Positions 17,997 to 29,573 are shown, counted from the first letter of the stretch. The stretch is DNA of 64,000 nucleotides from an uncultured Odoribacter sp. (GCA_910578985.1 CAJTSF010000002.1:124001-188000), one strand, 5' to 3'. Notes: generated by a model from the letters alone, not told the origin. Numbers and translations are program-made.

Positions 17997-18734
17997 TTAT
18001 CTTGACAGCGCCTCATTGACCTGCTTCATCAGCCCCGCCACATCCTGGTTCGCTGCATCCAGCGACTGTGCCTGCACCAGAAACTCCTTGGCTTTCTTGA
18101 AATCCGCCGTAGCCTTTGCCTTTTCCGCTTCGAACTTCGGCTTGTTGCTGTTGGCTATCGGATTGGCAGCCTGCATCGTCTTGGCTCCGTTGTTGAAATA
18201 CAAACCTGCCAGGCTGGCCAAACCCTGCACCTTGAAGCCTTTCGTCGTCAGATTCGTAATCATCTGATAATTTTCGGCAGCCTTGGCAATATTCCCCGCT
18301 TTCTGGGCATCCTGCCCTTTCTTCATGAAATGGGCGGCATACATGGTCTCCAGTTTCATTTCGCCCGGCGCGAACTTCATGCCCGCCTCCAGCGTTGCCA
18401 GCATTTCAGCCTCTTTCTTCTGCTCCTTCTGGGCTACCGCCTTCGCATGGTAAGCCGCTTTGGATTTGTACTTATTCGTGATGCACATGTCGAAATACCT
18501 CTCCGCAGCCGCATAATTCTTCACCTTGGAAGCCACCACGCCGGCATTATAGACATAAGGAAAATCCTTGTAGTCCACCACCTTCAGATAAGTCTCCAAC
18601 AGCGTCAAAGCTTCCGAATAATTCTTGGCTTTCATGGCTTCGTTAGCTGCATTTTTCTCCTTTGCTCCGGATTCCTGGGCAAAAACGCCGAGAGCCAAAA
18701 CCGCTCCTACAAATAACAAAACAAGTCTTTTCAT
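17997..18734 (-). CDS. secreted TPR protein
   Basis: The 245-residue product has a signal peptide (MKRLVLLFVGAVLALGVFA) and a fully helical mature part with TPR-like units: AANEAMKAKNYSEALTLLET, VASKVKNYAAAERYFDMCIT, GQDAQKAGNIAKAAENYQMI. It is rich in Ala and Lys. Such short periplasmic TPR proteins are common in Bacteroidota and serve as scaffolds; no partner can be named. It stands alone, with its own near-consensus promoter upstream and the shared terminator downstream. Confidence 0.85.
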   Translation of the reverse strand: MKRLVLLFVGAVLALGVFAQESGAKEKNAANEAMKAKNYSEALTLLETYLKVVDYKDFPYVYNAGVVASKVKNYAAAERYFDMCITNKYKSKAAYHAKAVAQKEQKKEAEMLATLEAGMKFAPGEMKLETMYAAHFMKKGQDAQKAGNIAKAAENYQMITNLTTKGFKVQGLASLAGLYFNNGAKTMQAANPIANSNKPKFEAEKAKATADFKKAKEFLVQAQSLDAANQDVAGLMKQVNEALSR

Positions 18735-18783
18735 GTTTTTCTATCTTTTTTATTCCATTAAATTAAGTTATTTTCCAACGCCA

Positions 18784-18815
18784 CTAAGATATAAACGTCC
18801 CTTCAAAAAAACAAA
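18784..18815 (-). promoter_or_regulatory. near-consensus promoter of the TPR gene
   Basis: Reading left, TTTG (18815-18812), 20 bases, then TATCTTAG (18791-18784), one base from TAnnTTTG. It is about 50 bases before the ATG at 18734. Confidence 0.55.
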
Positions 18816-18833
18816 ATATTTTTCCGTTTTTCC

Positions 18834-20285
18834 TCACACCTTCTCCAGAATATCCGTCAAATGCCTCCACCACATCTCCACCGTCTTGATTTCCACCTTC
18901 TCATCGGGGGAATGCACGCCCCGCAACGTCGGACCGAAAGAAATCATATCCATGCCCGGATACTTCTCCAGGAACAGCCCGCACTCCAAACCCGCATGGA
19001 TGGAACGCACCACCGGCTCTTTGCCGAAAAGCCTCTTGTAAGAATCCACGGCAATCTTCAATATCGCCGAATCCGGATTGGGCGCCCAGCCCGGATAACC
19101 TTCCCCGTGTTCCACGGACGCGCCCGCCATACGGAACACGGCAGCCACCATCTGGGCAATGTTCATCTTCTCCGAATCCACATCGCTGCGCTGCGAGGTG
19201 GTAATCAGTATCGTATTCTCCTCCGTGAACTCCACGGCAGCCAGATTGGTCGAAGTCTCCACCATTCCCGGCATCCGGTAGCTCATGGCAAACACCCCGT
19301 GCGGGCAGGCATACAATGCGTTCAGTAATTTCGTCGTGGACGCCGCATCCAATACCTCCGTGGGCACCTCCTCCGACTCCAGTTCCAGGGCAATGCCCGG
19401 CTCCGTGATTTTCCACACCCGCTCCATCTCCGCGGCATAAATATTGAACGCCACGCGCACCGGCTCTTTCAACGCCTCCTCGAACACCATCACCGCCGAA
19501 GCCTCGCGGGCAATGGCATTCCGCAGATTCCCGCCCGCAAACGAAGCAACGGATATGCCGTGCTTCCGGTTCATCTCCCACAAAAAGCGGTTCAATATCT
19601 TGATGGCATTTCCTCTTCCCTTGTTGATATCGTCACCGGAATGTCCTCCCTGCAACCCTTTCACCGTCACTTTCACCGCAAACCGGTGCGCAGGCACCGT
19701 CTCCTTGGTGTACGGCATGCGCACCACCGTGTCGATGCCGCCGGCACACCCGACAAACATCTCGCCTTCATCCTCGGAATCCAGGTTCAACAATATCTTG
19801 CCGCTGAAAAATCCGGGTTTCAGCGCAAAAGCGCCCGTCAGTCCCGTCTCCTCGTCCACGGTAAACAGGCATTCCACCCGTCCGTGCTTCACCTCCTCCG
19901 AAGTCAGCACCGCCAACGCGGCAGCCATGCCGATACCGTCATCCGCCCCCAAGGTCGTCCCCTTCGCCTTCACCCACTCCCCGTCGATATACGGGCGGAT
20001 AGGGTCTTTGTCAAAATCATGCACAGTGTCCGCGTTCTTCTCGCACACCATATCCATGTGCGCCTGCAACACCACGGTCGGCGCCTCTTCCCTGCCCGGC
20101 ATCGCCGGTTTCGACATCAGCACATTGCCCGCCTCATCCTGCCGCGCCTCAATCCGATGCTTGCGCGCGAACTCCATCAGCCACGCGCCGATTTTCTCCT
20201 CTTTCCGGGAAGGACGGGGTATCCGGCAGATTTCCTCGAAATATCCCCATACGGCCTCCGGTTTCAAGCCTTTCAAAGTTTCCAT
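18834..20285 (-). CDS. pepD: aminoacyl-histidine dipeptidase (M20 family)
   Basis: PepD is a cytosolic di-zinc dipeptidase of the M20 clan that cleaves Xaa-His and other dipeptides. The 483-residue product has the metal-site motifs in order: LQAHMDMVCE near residue 78, LGADDGIGMAAALA near 116, TVDEETGLTGA near 147, LNLDSEDEGE and GGIDTVVRMPY near 180, and the C-terminal SIHAGLECGLF. The lid domain begins at KGLQGGHSGDDINKG. It starts 12 bases after the MarR gene, so the two are likely co-transcribed. Confidence 0.95.
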   Translation of the reverse strand: METLKGLKPEAVWGYFEEICRIPRPSRKEEKIGAWLMEFARKHRIEARQDEAGNVLMSKPAMPGREEAPTVVLQAHMDMVCEKNADTVHDFDKDPIRPYIDGEWVKAKGTTLGADDGIGMAAALAVLTSEEVKHGRVECLFTVDEETGLTGAFALKPGFFSGKILLNLDSEDEGEMFVGCAGGIDTVVRMPYTKETVPAHRFAVKVTVKGLQGGHSGDDINKGRGNAIKILNRFLWEMNRKHGISVASFAGGNLRNAIAREASAVMVFEEALKEPVRVAFNIYAAEMERVWKITEPGIALELESEEVPTEVLDAASTTKLLNALYACPHGVFAMSYRMPGMVETSTNLAAVEFTEENTILITTSQRSDVDSEKMNIAQMVAAVFRMAGASVEHGEGYPGWAPNPDSAILKIAVDSYKRLFGKEPVVRSIHAGLECGLFLEKYPGMDMISFGPTLRGVHSPDEKVEIKTVEMWWRHLTDILEKV

Positions 20286-20297
20286 ATATTCTCTGTT

Positions 20298-20723
20298 TTA
20301 ATTCATCATATCCGTCAGCTTCTTCAACACCCACACGCACGACTTCATCTCCTGCGGCGCAATGGTGAAAGTCAGGTCCGTATGCACCTGCTCCTCGATG
20401 TCCTTCAACGCTTTCTGCAACTCCACCCCTTTGTCCGTCAGCACCACGAAATTGTTGCGCTTGTCCTCCTGGCACATCTTCCGCTGCACGAACCCGCGTT
20501 TGGTCAGCGTGTTCAACAACTTGGTCACATTGTATTTGTCTTTCTGTAACCGCTTGGAAATCGTCTGTTGGTTCACATGATCTTCCTGCCAAAGCACCTG
20601 TAACAACTCATATTGCTCCCGGCTCAAATCATACCCCGCCTTCCCGAAAGCCCGGTTCAGCGCTTTGGTGTAACCCCTCTCAGCCTTACTGAGATAAGCC
20701 ACTAATTCCCTTACATCATCCAT
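20298..20723 (-). CDS. MarR-family transcriptional regulator
   Basis: The 141-residue product has the MarR winged-helix layout: an N-terminal dimerisation helix, the helix-turn-helix QTISKRLQKDKYNVTKLLNT about residues 54-73, the wing RGFVQRKMCQEDKRNNFVVL about 77-96 and two C-terminal helices. MarR proteins usually repress efflux or stress genes in response to small molecules. Its only clear co-transcribed partner is pepD downstream; the operator is not evident. Confidence 0.9.
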   Translation of the reverse strand: MDDVRELVAYLSKAERGYTKALNRAFGKAGYDLSREQYELLQVLWQEDHVNQQTISKRLQKDKYNVTKLLNTLTKRGFVQRKMCQEDKRNNFVVLTDKGVELQKALKDIEEQVHTDLTFTIAPQEMKSCVWVLKKLTDMMN

Positions 20724-20803
20724 AGTTTACGTTGCAGTTTATACTATTGGCAAACATAACTATTCTTCAGGTAAGATGCAAATATTTCCGCCGGAAAATG
20801 GCA

Positions 20804-21139
20804 TCACCCCAGCGCTTCCCCGTTCTCGTAATAATTCTCCGGTTGCAGATAGCGGAAATGAATATCCGAATTGGGATAACCCGCATCCTTCAAGCTCTCG
20901 TAAAGCACCCGGACTACACGTTCCTGCACCTCGCGCGGGCGCGGGAAATAATCGACCTCCACGAAAGGCCACCCGTTGGTCGCCTTCACCTCCCCTCCAT
21001 CGATAAAGGAGGAATGCACGTTCTCCACCACAATATGGTCGCGCGGACAACCGATGGCTTCCTGCAAGCGGTCCGTCATCCCGCTTCCCACTTCTGCCAA
21101 CCGGGATTCATCCACAAAATGAAATCTGAAAAAAGGCAT
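20804..21139 (-). CDS. DUF1904 family protein
   Basis: The 111-residue product resembles the DUF1904 family, predicted to adopt a tautomerase/MIF-like fold: MPFFRFHFVDE at the N-terminus with Pro2, and IGCPRDHIVVENVHSSFIDG and WPFVEVDYFPRPREVQERVV in the middle. Pro2 after Met1 is the catalytic base in tautomerases, but an activity has not been shown for this family to my knowledge. It begins 6 bases after the DHH phosphoesterase gene and is probably co-transcribed with it. Confidence 0.78.
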   Translation of the reverse strand: MPFFRFHFVDESRLAEVGSGMTDRLQEAIGCPRDHIVVENVHSSFIDGGEVKATNGWPFVEVDYFPRPREVQERVVRVLYESLKDAGYPNSDIHFRYLQPENYYENGEALG

Positions 21140-21145
21140 ATCGTA

Positions 21146-22177
21146 CTATTTCACAAAACGTTCGAAAAACAGAGGCATCGTCTCCCTCACCCGCTTCACC
21201 ACCTCCTCCAGCGGCAAATCCATCTGCCCGCCGGCGGCATTCAGATGCCCGCCCCCGTTGAACCACTCCTTCGCCCACTCGTTCACCGGAATGTCCCGCT
21301 TCGAGCGGAACGAGAGCTTCACCCGGTCCTTGCGCTCCGTAATCTGGATGGACACCGACACGTTGCGCATCGACAACGGAATATTCACCAACCCCTCCAA
21401 ATCCCCGTCCTTGTAATAATACCGCTCCAGCTCCTCCTTCTCGATGGGGATAATGGCAACCGGATAACGCTTGTCCACCTTCAGCTTCTTCAACAGCGAA
21501 TACCCGATCAGCCTCAACCGCGAAAGGTGGTTCATCTGGTAAATGTTCTCATGCACAAACGCCTTGTCCAGCCCTGCCTCCAGCAGCTCCGCGATGATCC
21601 GGTAGGTCTCCGGACGGGAACAATTATGGTTCAGCCCGCCCGTATCCGTATTGATGCCCGTATAGAGCGCGTTCGCCATATCGGCATTGACCGTCTCTTT
21701 CCCCCACACCCGGGCAATCACCGTGTACAGCAGCTCGCACGTCGATGACAGCCAGGGCGCCGAAATCACAATCGCCTGCTCGTCCGGATCCGGATGGTGG
21801 TCGATGATGACTTTCTCCGCCTTGGACGCCGCCACATACTTCTCCAGCTCCCCTTCCCTGCCCACCGTGTTGTGGTCCAGCATAAAAATCACATCCGCCT
21901 CCTCGATCAGCTGCCGGCACACGTCGGGCTTATCCTGGTGCGAAATCACGCAACGTATGTTCTTCAAAAAACGCAAGTAGTCCGGTATATAATCGCACGT
22001 CAGGAGCTCCCACCGTATTCCCGCCAGCCGCAACGCCTCCGCCAGCGCCGAGCACGACCCGACGGCATCCCCGTCCGGGGAAATGTGCGGAATGATCACC
22101 GCCTTCTCCACCCCTGCCGCCAGGCGCTCCTTCAAACGTCCGATACCCTGCTCCATGGCTTCCGTCTGATTCTCCAT
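21146..22177 (-). CDS. nrnA: DHH-family phosphoesterase, NrnA-like
   Basis: NrnA-type enzymes degrade nano-RNAs, cyclic dinucleotide products (pApA, pGpG) and in some cases pAp. The 343-residue product has the DHH motifs IIPHISPDGDAVGS (residues about 29-42), VIFMLDHNT near 95 and VIIDHHPDPDEQ near 124, then the DHHA1 domain ending GGGHLNAAGGQMDLPLEEV. The family is clear; the exact in vivo substrate is inferred. Confidence 0.9.
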   Translation of the reverse strand: MENQTEAMEQGIGRLKERLAAGVEKAVIIPHISPDGDAVGSCSALAEALRLAGIRWELLTCDYIPDYLRFLKNIRCVISHQDKPDVCRQLIEEADVIFMLDHNTVGREGELEKYVAASKAEKVIIDHHPDPDEQAIVISAPWLSSTCELLYTVIARVWGKETVNADMANALYTGINTDTGGLNHNCSRPETYRIIAELLEAGLDKAFVHENIYQMNHLSRLRLIGYSLLKKLKVDKRYPVAIIPIEKEELERYYYKDGDLEGLVNIPLSMRNVSVSIQITERKDRVKLSFRSKRDIPVNEWAKEWFNGGGHLNAAGGQMDLPLEEVVKRVRETMPLFFERFVK

Positions 22178-22195
22178 TTTCGTCCTCCCTTTCCT

Positions 22196-23581
22196 TTATT
22201 TCGACAAATCCACCTCCACCGATGCCGGATAAATCCGCGCCGGGTCAAAGAACAGCGCACAACTGTTCACCATATCCTTCACCGACGGCCGCACCATCCC
22301 CCGGAACACCTCTCTCCCGTTCACGCTCACCGTCACCTCCCGGCTCAAATCCACCAACTCGTCGCACAGGTAAATCACCACCCTCCCTGTCGTTGCCGGA
22401 CGGTAACTCCTGGCAAACTTCAACTCGATGCCCCAATTCGGGTCCACCTCCACCGCCTTATACTTCACCACCTGCGCCTTCAAATCCACATGATTGTCTT
22501 CGATGCTCCACTCGTAATACGTCCGCTCGTCCGTCCCCTCGTTCGAACGCTCCTTCACCGCCAGGTTATAAAACCCGTCACGGTAACGCCCGTCCATCTC
22601 GAAATTCTCCCAACTCACCCGCTTCGGATAAGGATTCCGCACATGTTGCCTCAGCCAGGGAGTCGTCGGTGTATAATCGATGGCATGCCCGAACCCCGGA
22701 ATCAACTCCACCCGGTGCACGAAACTCCCCGGATTCGCCCTTTCCAAGCTGTCGAACACCTCCTTCACGTGCTGCGTCAGGTAATTCCGGTAAAATCCCC
22801 GGTCCGCCTCGCCCGTCCGCAACAAAAAAGCCATATTCCTGCAATTCTCCGCCGGCGCGTTCTTCATCGGCTCTCCCCCCGCCATCGGTCCCGCTGCCGC
22901 CCAATAGTCCGCATAGAAAGACGCCAACCGCTGGCTCCCGTAGCCCCCCTCCGAAATCCCGAACACATACACCCGGTTCGGGTTCACCTCCCCCGACACG
23001 AACGCCAGCCGCAACAACTTCTCCCACGCATATTGTTTTGACCGCTGCCACCAACGGTAATACTCGCCCATATTCGGAATCTGCGGAATGAAATACACCG
23101 ACGGCGCATCCTCGAACCGGCGGCAAATCGTCAGCCCCGTACGCCACTCCGCATCCTTATGACCCGACCCGTGCGTGTACAGGAACAGCGGATACCCTCC
23201 TTCCGGCATCTCCCCCTTGCTCCCCCAGTAGTAAGGCATCACCGCATCCGGCTCCAACTCCGCCGGCAGACGCCACCGCCCCGCCTCCAACCCCTTCTCA
23301 TCCAACCCTCTCAACCCCACCAACTTCTCCTCCTGCAACGCGCCGTTCGCCTCCCGCCACGCCTCCCACACCATCGCCCGCACACTCCCCACATCCTCCC
23401 GCTCCACCCACACTGCCTTCTCAAACTCCCCCTTCACCCCGGACAGGTAATCCGCAAAGAAATCGGCAATCCCTTTCCGGTAACTCTTTTTTTCCCAAAC
23501 TCTCTTTTGTGCCACGCACTGCTCCGAGGCGGCAATCCCCACCATCCAAACCAACAGGCACCATGTGCAAACTTTTCTCAT
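22196..23581 (-). CDS. secreted alpha/beta hydrolase (esterase or peptidase)
   Basis: The 461-residue product has a signal peptide (VCTWCLLVWMVGIAASEQCVA) and an alpha/beta-hydrolase core. The nucleophile elbow is GISEGGYGSQRL; the oxyanion region LFLYTHGSGHKDAEWRTG precedes it, and a probable catalytic His lies in IPGFGHAIDYTPTTPWLRQH. A C-terminal all-beta domain follows from about residue 310 (VDLSREVTVSVNGREVFRG), which may bind substrate. The closest recognisable class is the prolyl-oligopeptidase/polyhydroxybutyrate-depolymerase-like secreted hydrolases; substrate is unknown. Confidence 0.82.
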   Translation of the reverse strand: MRKVCTWCLLVWMVGIAASEQCVAQKRVWEKKSYRKGIADFFADYLSGVKGEFEKAVWVEREDVGSVRAMVWEAWREANGALQEEKLVGLRGLDEKGLEAGRWRLPAELEPDAVMPYYWGSKGEMPEGGYPLFLYTHGSGHKDAEWRTGLTICRRFEDAPSVYFIPQIPNMGEYYRWWQRSKQYAWEKLLRLAFVSGEVNPNRVYVFGISEGGYGSQRLASFYADYWAAAGPMAGGEPMKNAPAENCRNMAFLLRTGEADRGFYRNYLTQHVKEVFDSLERANPGSFVHRVELIPGFGHAIDYTPTTPWLRQHVRNPYPKRVSWENFEMDGRYRDGFYNLAVKERSNEGTDERTYYEWSIEDNHVDLKAQVVKYKAVEVDPNWGIELKFARSYRPATTGRVVIYLCDELVDLSREVTVSVNGREVFRGMVRPSVKDMVNSCALFFDPARIYPASVEVDLSK

Positions 23582-23653
23582 AACGATATATTTTCTCATC
23601 CTGCAAAATTATAAAAATTGCGGAATGGAGAGCCATTTGCACCCTACGTTTTT

Positions 23654-24577
23654 TTAAACGTCCTTTTCTTCCAAAAGTTCCACCGCGAACTTATCCATTA
23701 ACTTTTCATCATACCCGGATTCCTTGATTTCTGTAACCGGAAGCACATAATTCATCATATTCAGCATATTCAGCATATCTCCATCCGTATAGTGGCTGGA
23801 CAAATACCTGATGCCGTCTACATCTTTTCTATTTTCCCGTACATATTCCATTAACAATTGAGGAATGATGTATTCTTCATGAAAAACACCTTCAGAATGT
23901 TTTTTAGAGGATTGCGAAGCCAATATCAAAGGATACAACACAAGAAACCCCAACAACTCTTGGAGAGAATCATTTATTGGCGGAGCCAAGCTAAGAAGTT
24001 TAATACTTCCACCACGTCGTATTTGATACTGATTCACAAATTTACATTCACCTTTATTACCTTTTCCAACCTCTTTTTCACACACTTCTTTAGATCCACT
24101 TAAATACAGACAAGGAAAACCGGGCAAACTGAATCTGTAATTCCCAATCAAATGGCTCTCTTCAAAAGGTCGGTGTTCGGCGTAATTTTTTCCTTTTTCA
24201 ACTTTATCCTTGGGAATATACACTATTCGATAAAAATCCTTTTTACGCGACACATACTCTTGGACGTGCTCTATAATAGCCTTATTTGCAATATTATCAC
24301 TCAACAATTTTTTCAATATTTCATATGCCTTATGCGGCTTCCCATTCTTTTTTTCAAGTATACATTCTTCTACCTTCTCACAAATTTGTTTCGCCTTGTC
24401 TTTAAATTCATCAAATGCAACACCCTCATTGGAGAATTCACGTTGAAAATCATTTTTATCAATCTTTTCAATTTCAGTTAAATATTTTGCAAAATCATTT
24501 TTTAATGTCGCTAAACCTGTCCTATTCTCGGCAATATTCTTTTTTAAGTCATCTGCCAATTGACTGATCTTTTTCAT
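23654..24577 (-). CDS. RES-domain protein (putative NAD-consuming toxin fold)
   Basis: The 307-residue product has an N-terminal helical, charged region (residues 1-110) followed by a RES-like domain: FYRIVYIPKD near 115, RPFEESHLIGNYRFSLPGFP near 136-155, CLYLSGSKEVCEKEV near 156-170, and the C-terminal YIIPQLLMEYVR and GIRYLSSHY. RES domains (Arg-Glu-Ser) are the fold of NAD-degrading toxins of Xre-RES systems and of larger uncharacterised proteins like this one. No Xre antitoxin is adjacent. The ATG at 24577 is preferred, since an earlier ATG (24628) lies inside a hairpin. Strongly A+T-rich codon use marks it as island DNA. Confidence 0.7.
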   Translation of the reverse strand: MKKISQLADDLKKNIAENRTGLATLKNDFAKYLTEIEKIDKNDFQREFSNEGVAFDEFKDKAKQICEKVEECILEKKNGKPHKAYEILKKLLSDNIANKAIIEHVQEYVSRKKDFYRIVYIPKDKVEKGKNYAEHRPFEESHLIGNYRFSLPGFPCLYLSGSKEVCEKEVGKGNKGECKFVNQYQIRRGGSIKLLSLAPPINDSLQELLGFLVLYPLILASQSSKKHSEGVFHEEYIIPQLLMEYVRENRKDVDGIRYLSSHYTDGDMLNMLNMMNYVLPVTEIKESGYDEKLMDKFAVELLEEKDV

Positions 24578-24593
24578 AATTGCAATTTTATAC

Positions 24594-24626
24594 GCTCTCT
24601 CGCTATTTTTGTAATAGCGAGAGAGC
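24594..24626. terminator. 14-bp perfect hairpin before the RES gene
   Basis: Arms GCTCTCTCGCTATT (24594-24607) and its exact complement (24613-24626) enclose a 5-base loop. It sits 12 bases after the stop of the BACON lipoprotein gene and 17 bases before the RES gene start. It could end transcription from upstream or act as a readthrough-limiting attenuator; a run of T is lacking. Confidence 0.7.
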
Positions 24627-24637
24627 ATGTTTGATTA

Positions 24638-27193
<2,556 letters not shown>

Positions 27194-27204
27194 AATCAAA
27201 TATT

Positions 27205-27987
27205 TTAATGTGACTTATTTAATACTTCTTCTACTTTATTTCTAAAACCATCCATTTCATTTTCTAACAATGACTTTGTATGGATTACGGCAAATTTTTT
27301 AGAATCATCCAGTTCTTTCTTGTCTATCTCTATTCCTGCAAGTAAATATTCATTGAAATCCTTTCTATCGTCATTATACTTGACCAAATATCCTTCCTGC
27401 AATTGCGGACGCAAAGCAAGAGGAGGACAAATCGAAGTTAAATTAACCATGGTTATATCCTGTACATTAGTTATATAATGGCAAGGATAAGGAAGTGCAA
27501 ACAAATAGACATAAATCTTTTCTCTGGGTTCATTTGCCTGTCCAGCATTTATAAGCCCCATAGAATAAGCAATTCGCAATGACTGTGTCAAATCCAAATA
27601 AGGAGTTTTACATAATCCATAATGCTGAATAAAACTTTGTATTACAATCTCTTTATTCTCATCACAGAATTCTTTCAATTCTTCCAATTCGCCAAGTTTT
27701 TCTGTCTTGTTTTTCAATTCTTCAAAATCAGAATCAGATCGAAAAATCGTAGGCAAAAAAGAAAGCGTGTTGTCATTCAGATGTTCTTTACTTTCTCCCC
27801 GGTACAATATAAAATGTTCTTTATTGAGAAAGCGAAGATGGGAAACCAAATATACTAATTCCGTGTAGCGATGTACTTTGTATTTCTTCGCACTCAAACC
27901 GGGACATTCTCCCACTTCTTCAATATGCAACATAGGATTTCTTTTCAAATCCTCTTCACTCGGATACTTAAAATTCATTTTTTTCAT
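27205..27987 (-). CDS. FRG-domain protein
   Basis: The 260-residue product matches the FRG domain, named for a conserved F-x-R-G: here HFILYRGESKEHL near residue 58. The second conserved block is FIQHYGLCKTPYLDLTQSLR, where the family has a QHxGxPTxLLDxT pattern. FRG proteins are widespread in phage, mobile elements and host-interaction islands; an ADP-ribosyltransferase-like fold has been suggested but activity is generally unproven. It lacks a signal peptide. It is followed after 11 bases by the BACON lipoprotein gene, so the two are likely one transcript. A+T-rich codon use. Confidence 0.75.
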   Translation of the reverse strand: MKKMNFKYPSEEDLKRNPMLHIEEVGECPGLSAKKYKVHRYTELVYLVSHLRFLNKEHFILYRGESKEHLNDNTLSFLPTIFRSDSDFEELKNKTEKLGELEELKEFCDENKEIVIQSFIQHYGLCKTPYLDLTQSLRIAYSMGLINAGQANEPREKIYVYLFALPYPCHYITNVQDITMVNLTSICPPLALRPQLQEGYLVKYNDDRKDFNEYLLAGIEIDKKELDDSKKFAVIHTKSLLENEMDGFRNKVEEVLNKSH

Positions 27988-28260
27988 ACTTATCAAATAA
28001 TTTTTATTCGAATCATAAACAACTGCAATCCATAACCTAAAAGCGCAGAAATCATTCTATTTTTCACTTAGCACAAAAACAAAATACACTCATAATAAAC
28101 AAATTAAAAACAAAAATCATCATATTAAACTTATGACAAATGTACTATAAAAATGAAAACGACAAACATTTTACGAATTTTATTTTAGCAAAAAGTCTTT
28201 ACTCTGACCGCAACAAGGCTGGTCAAATCCGGAAAATTCCTTATGTCATCGTAGGGAGAA
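27988..28260. other. A+T-rich gap without a gene
   Basis: This stretch, with the palindrome that follows up to 28440, is the only gap of more than 300 bases in the window. The left part is very A+T-rich and includes poly-A segments. I see no convincing open frame, and no complete promoter for the FRG gene. Confidence 0.6.
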
Positions 28261-28423
28261 GCCGGGTGTTTGCTAGGGGTTTGCCGGGGAGGAACCCTAC
28301 TCCATTCCTACATGTACCCTACATCATCCCTATTCGTGAATAGGGATGATGTAGGGCGCATGTAGGGTATATGCAGGGTTTATATAAGAATCCTCCCCGG
28401 CAAACCCCTAGCAAACACCCGGC
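28261..28423. repeat. 163-base nested palindrome (possible MITE or cruciform element)
   Basis: Outer arms of 33 bases (28261-28293 and 28391-28423) are perfect inverted copies; each contains TTTGCTAGGGGTTTGCC or its complement. At the centre, CCCTACATCATCCCTATTC (28317-28335) pairs perfectly with 28338-28356 around GT. Between lie imperfectly paired segments rich in TGTAGGG / CCCTACA words. It is clearly G+C-richer than the flanking DNA. It stands between the FRG gene start and the outer-membrane protein stop. No target-site duplication is obvious. Confidence 0.88.
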
Positions 28424-28440
28424 AATTACTCAAATGAAAA

Positions 28441-29031
28441 TCACTTGAACGTGTACCCGAAACCCACGTAAGGATATATAAACGGGGTTTTCCGAATGCC
28501 GTGCCTGCCGCCGAAATGGAATGAGGGGCTAATGCCGACGCGGAACAGGAAACCGCTCACCCGCTGGTAGCGATAGCCGATGTTGGTGAAGAGATAGTAG
28601 CCGAAATGCGTCCTGGAGACGGTGGCTCTCTCCACCCGCTGTATCGCTCCAGCATCGGCATTGTAGATGTATTTCCAATAGGAACCTTTTTGTGTATAGA
28701 TACCGAGGTTCGCCCCGATGCCGGCTTCAAACTTGCTGCGCCGTTTTCCCAAGAGGCAATTGGCTTCCAGCGGTATTCCGAACACCTGTTTCCCTCGTCG
28801 AGGACGGCAGTATTCGAACTCCGGACCGCACAGATAGGAGAAGCCGACACGGTAGCCGAATTTGGAACCGGGCTTTATCCCGGCGTCATAAGCGATGCCG
28901 TATAGGTTGGAGGGTCCCCAAAATTCCATATATATGCTGCGGCGCAGCGGCTTTTGTTCTTCGGCAAAGCCCGCCAAACCGAGAAAAACCGACAGCAAAA
29001 CCAAAATCAAACAACGTTTTTTCATATTCAT
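28441..29031 (-). CDS. small outer-membrane beta-barrel, cassette 1
   Basis: The 196-residue product has a signal peptide (CLILVLLSVFLGLAGFAEE) and alternating aromatic/glycine strands ending in Phe-Lys (YPYVGFGYTFK), as in small 8- to 10-strand outer-membrane barrels. It is the most divergent of four related barrel genes in this island. Its ATG overlaps the TGA of the upstream lipoprotein gene (ATGA), so the two are translationally coupled. Function is unknown. Confidence 0.72.
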   Translation of the reverse strand: MNMKKRCLILVLLSVFLGLAGFAEEQKPLRRSIYMEFWGPSNLYGIAYDAGIKPGSKFGYRVGFSYLCGPEFEYCRPRRGKQVFGIPLEANCLLGKRRSKFEAGIGANLGIYTQKGSYWKYIYNADAGAIQRVERATVSRTHFGYYLFTNIGYRYQRVSGFLFRVGISPSFHFGGRHGIRKTPFIYPYVGFGYTFK

Positions 29032-29573
29032 ACGTTCATTTCATCGTTTTCAACTGAAATTTGATTCCGTGTGTCTGCGGGCAGCAGTTCAAAGGTGATT
29101 TCATAGTTCGTGGTCTGCTCTTCCTCCCATACCCGGACTTTCCAGGAGTCCTCTTGGAAGAACTGCCGCCCTTCCCCCGGTTCCTCGAGATTGCGCCACG
29201 CACACAACCTCCCGGCATCTTTTGAATAGATGACTACCGAATCCACGCCCGCATTCAAATAGTCGAACGGGATGCACTCGTGAGAAATATATGTCTCCCT
29301 GTCCAAATACAGCGTGCTGTCCTGCCCGATGTTCTCAAACCAGATGTGCTGCCCGGTGAAGAAAGTCATGACGACATCCCGCTCCATCCGATTGACCACC
29401 ATGCGGGTACATTTGAAATGCCAGTCATCCCCTATTTTCTCATCCCAGGAGAAAGGCCAAAAAAACGGATAGCAGGAGTTCAAGCCCAACAGCATCCCCG
29501 CAACGAGAAGCAGTTGAAAGCCTCTTGAACAGTAGGCAAACCAGACGATAACCTTAAAATAAAACTTTCTCAT
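29028..29573 (-). CDS. lipoprotein of the tandem cassette family, cassette 1
   Basis: The 181-residue product has a long N-terminal segment ending in LLGLNSC, a lipobox. The mature protein is beta-rich and shares with two neighbours the string DYLNAGVDSVVIYSKDAGRL, the RQFF motif near residue 139 and the end ITFELLPADT. No family is recognised. It precedes and overlaps the barrel gene at 28441-29031, the same lipoprotein-then-barrel order seen three more times to the right. Confidence 0.72.
   Translation of the reverse strand: MRKFYFKVIVWFAYCSRGFQLLLVAGMLLGLNSCYPFFWPFSWDEKIGDDWHFKCTRMVVNRMERDVVMTFFTGQHIWFENIGQDSTLYLDRETYISHECIPFDYLNAGVDSVVIYSKDAGRLCAWRNLEEPGEGRQFFQEDSWKVRVWEEEQTTNYEITFELLPADTRNQISVENDEMNV

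Noticed and set aside
23654..24577. A complete Xre-RES toxin-antitoxin pair
   Set aside because: No small Xre/DUF2384-type antitoxin gene lies on either side; the neighbour is the BACON lipoprotein.
28201..28440. The palindrome as an ordinary terminator for the cassette-1 barrel gene
   Set aside because: At 163 bases with two nested perfect stems it is much longer than the other hairpins here, and no T-run follows. A termination effect is still possible.
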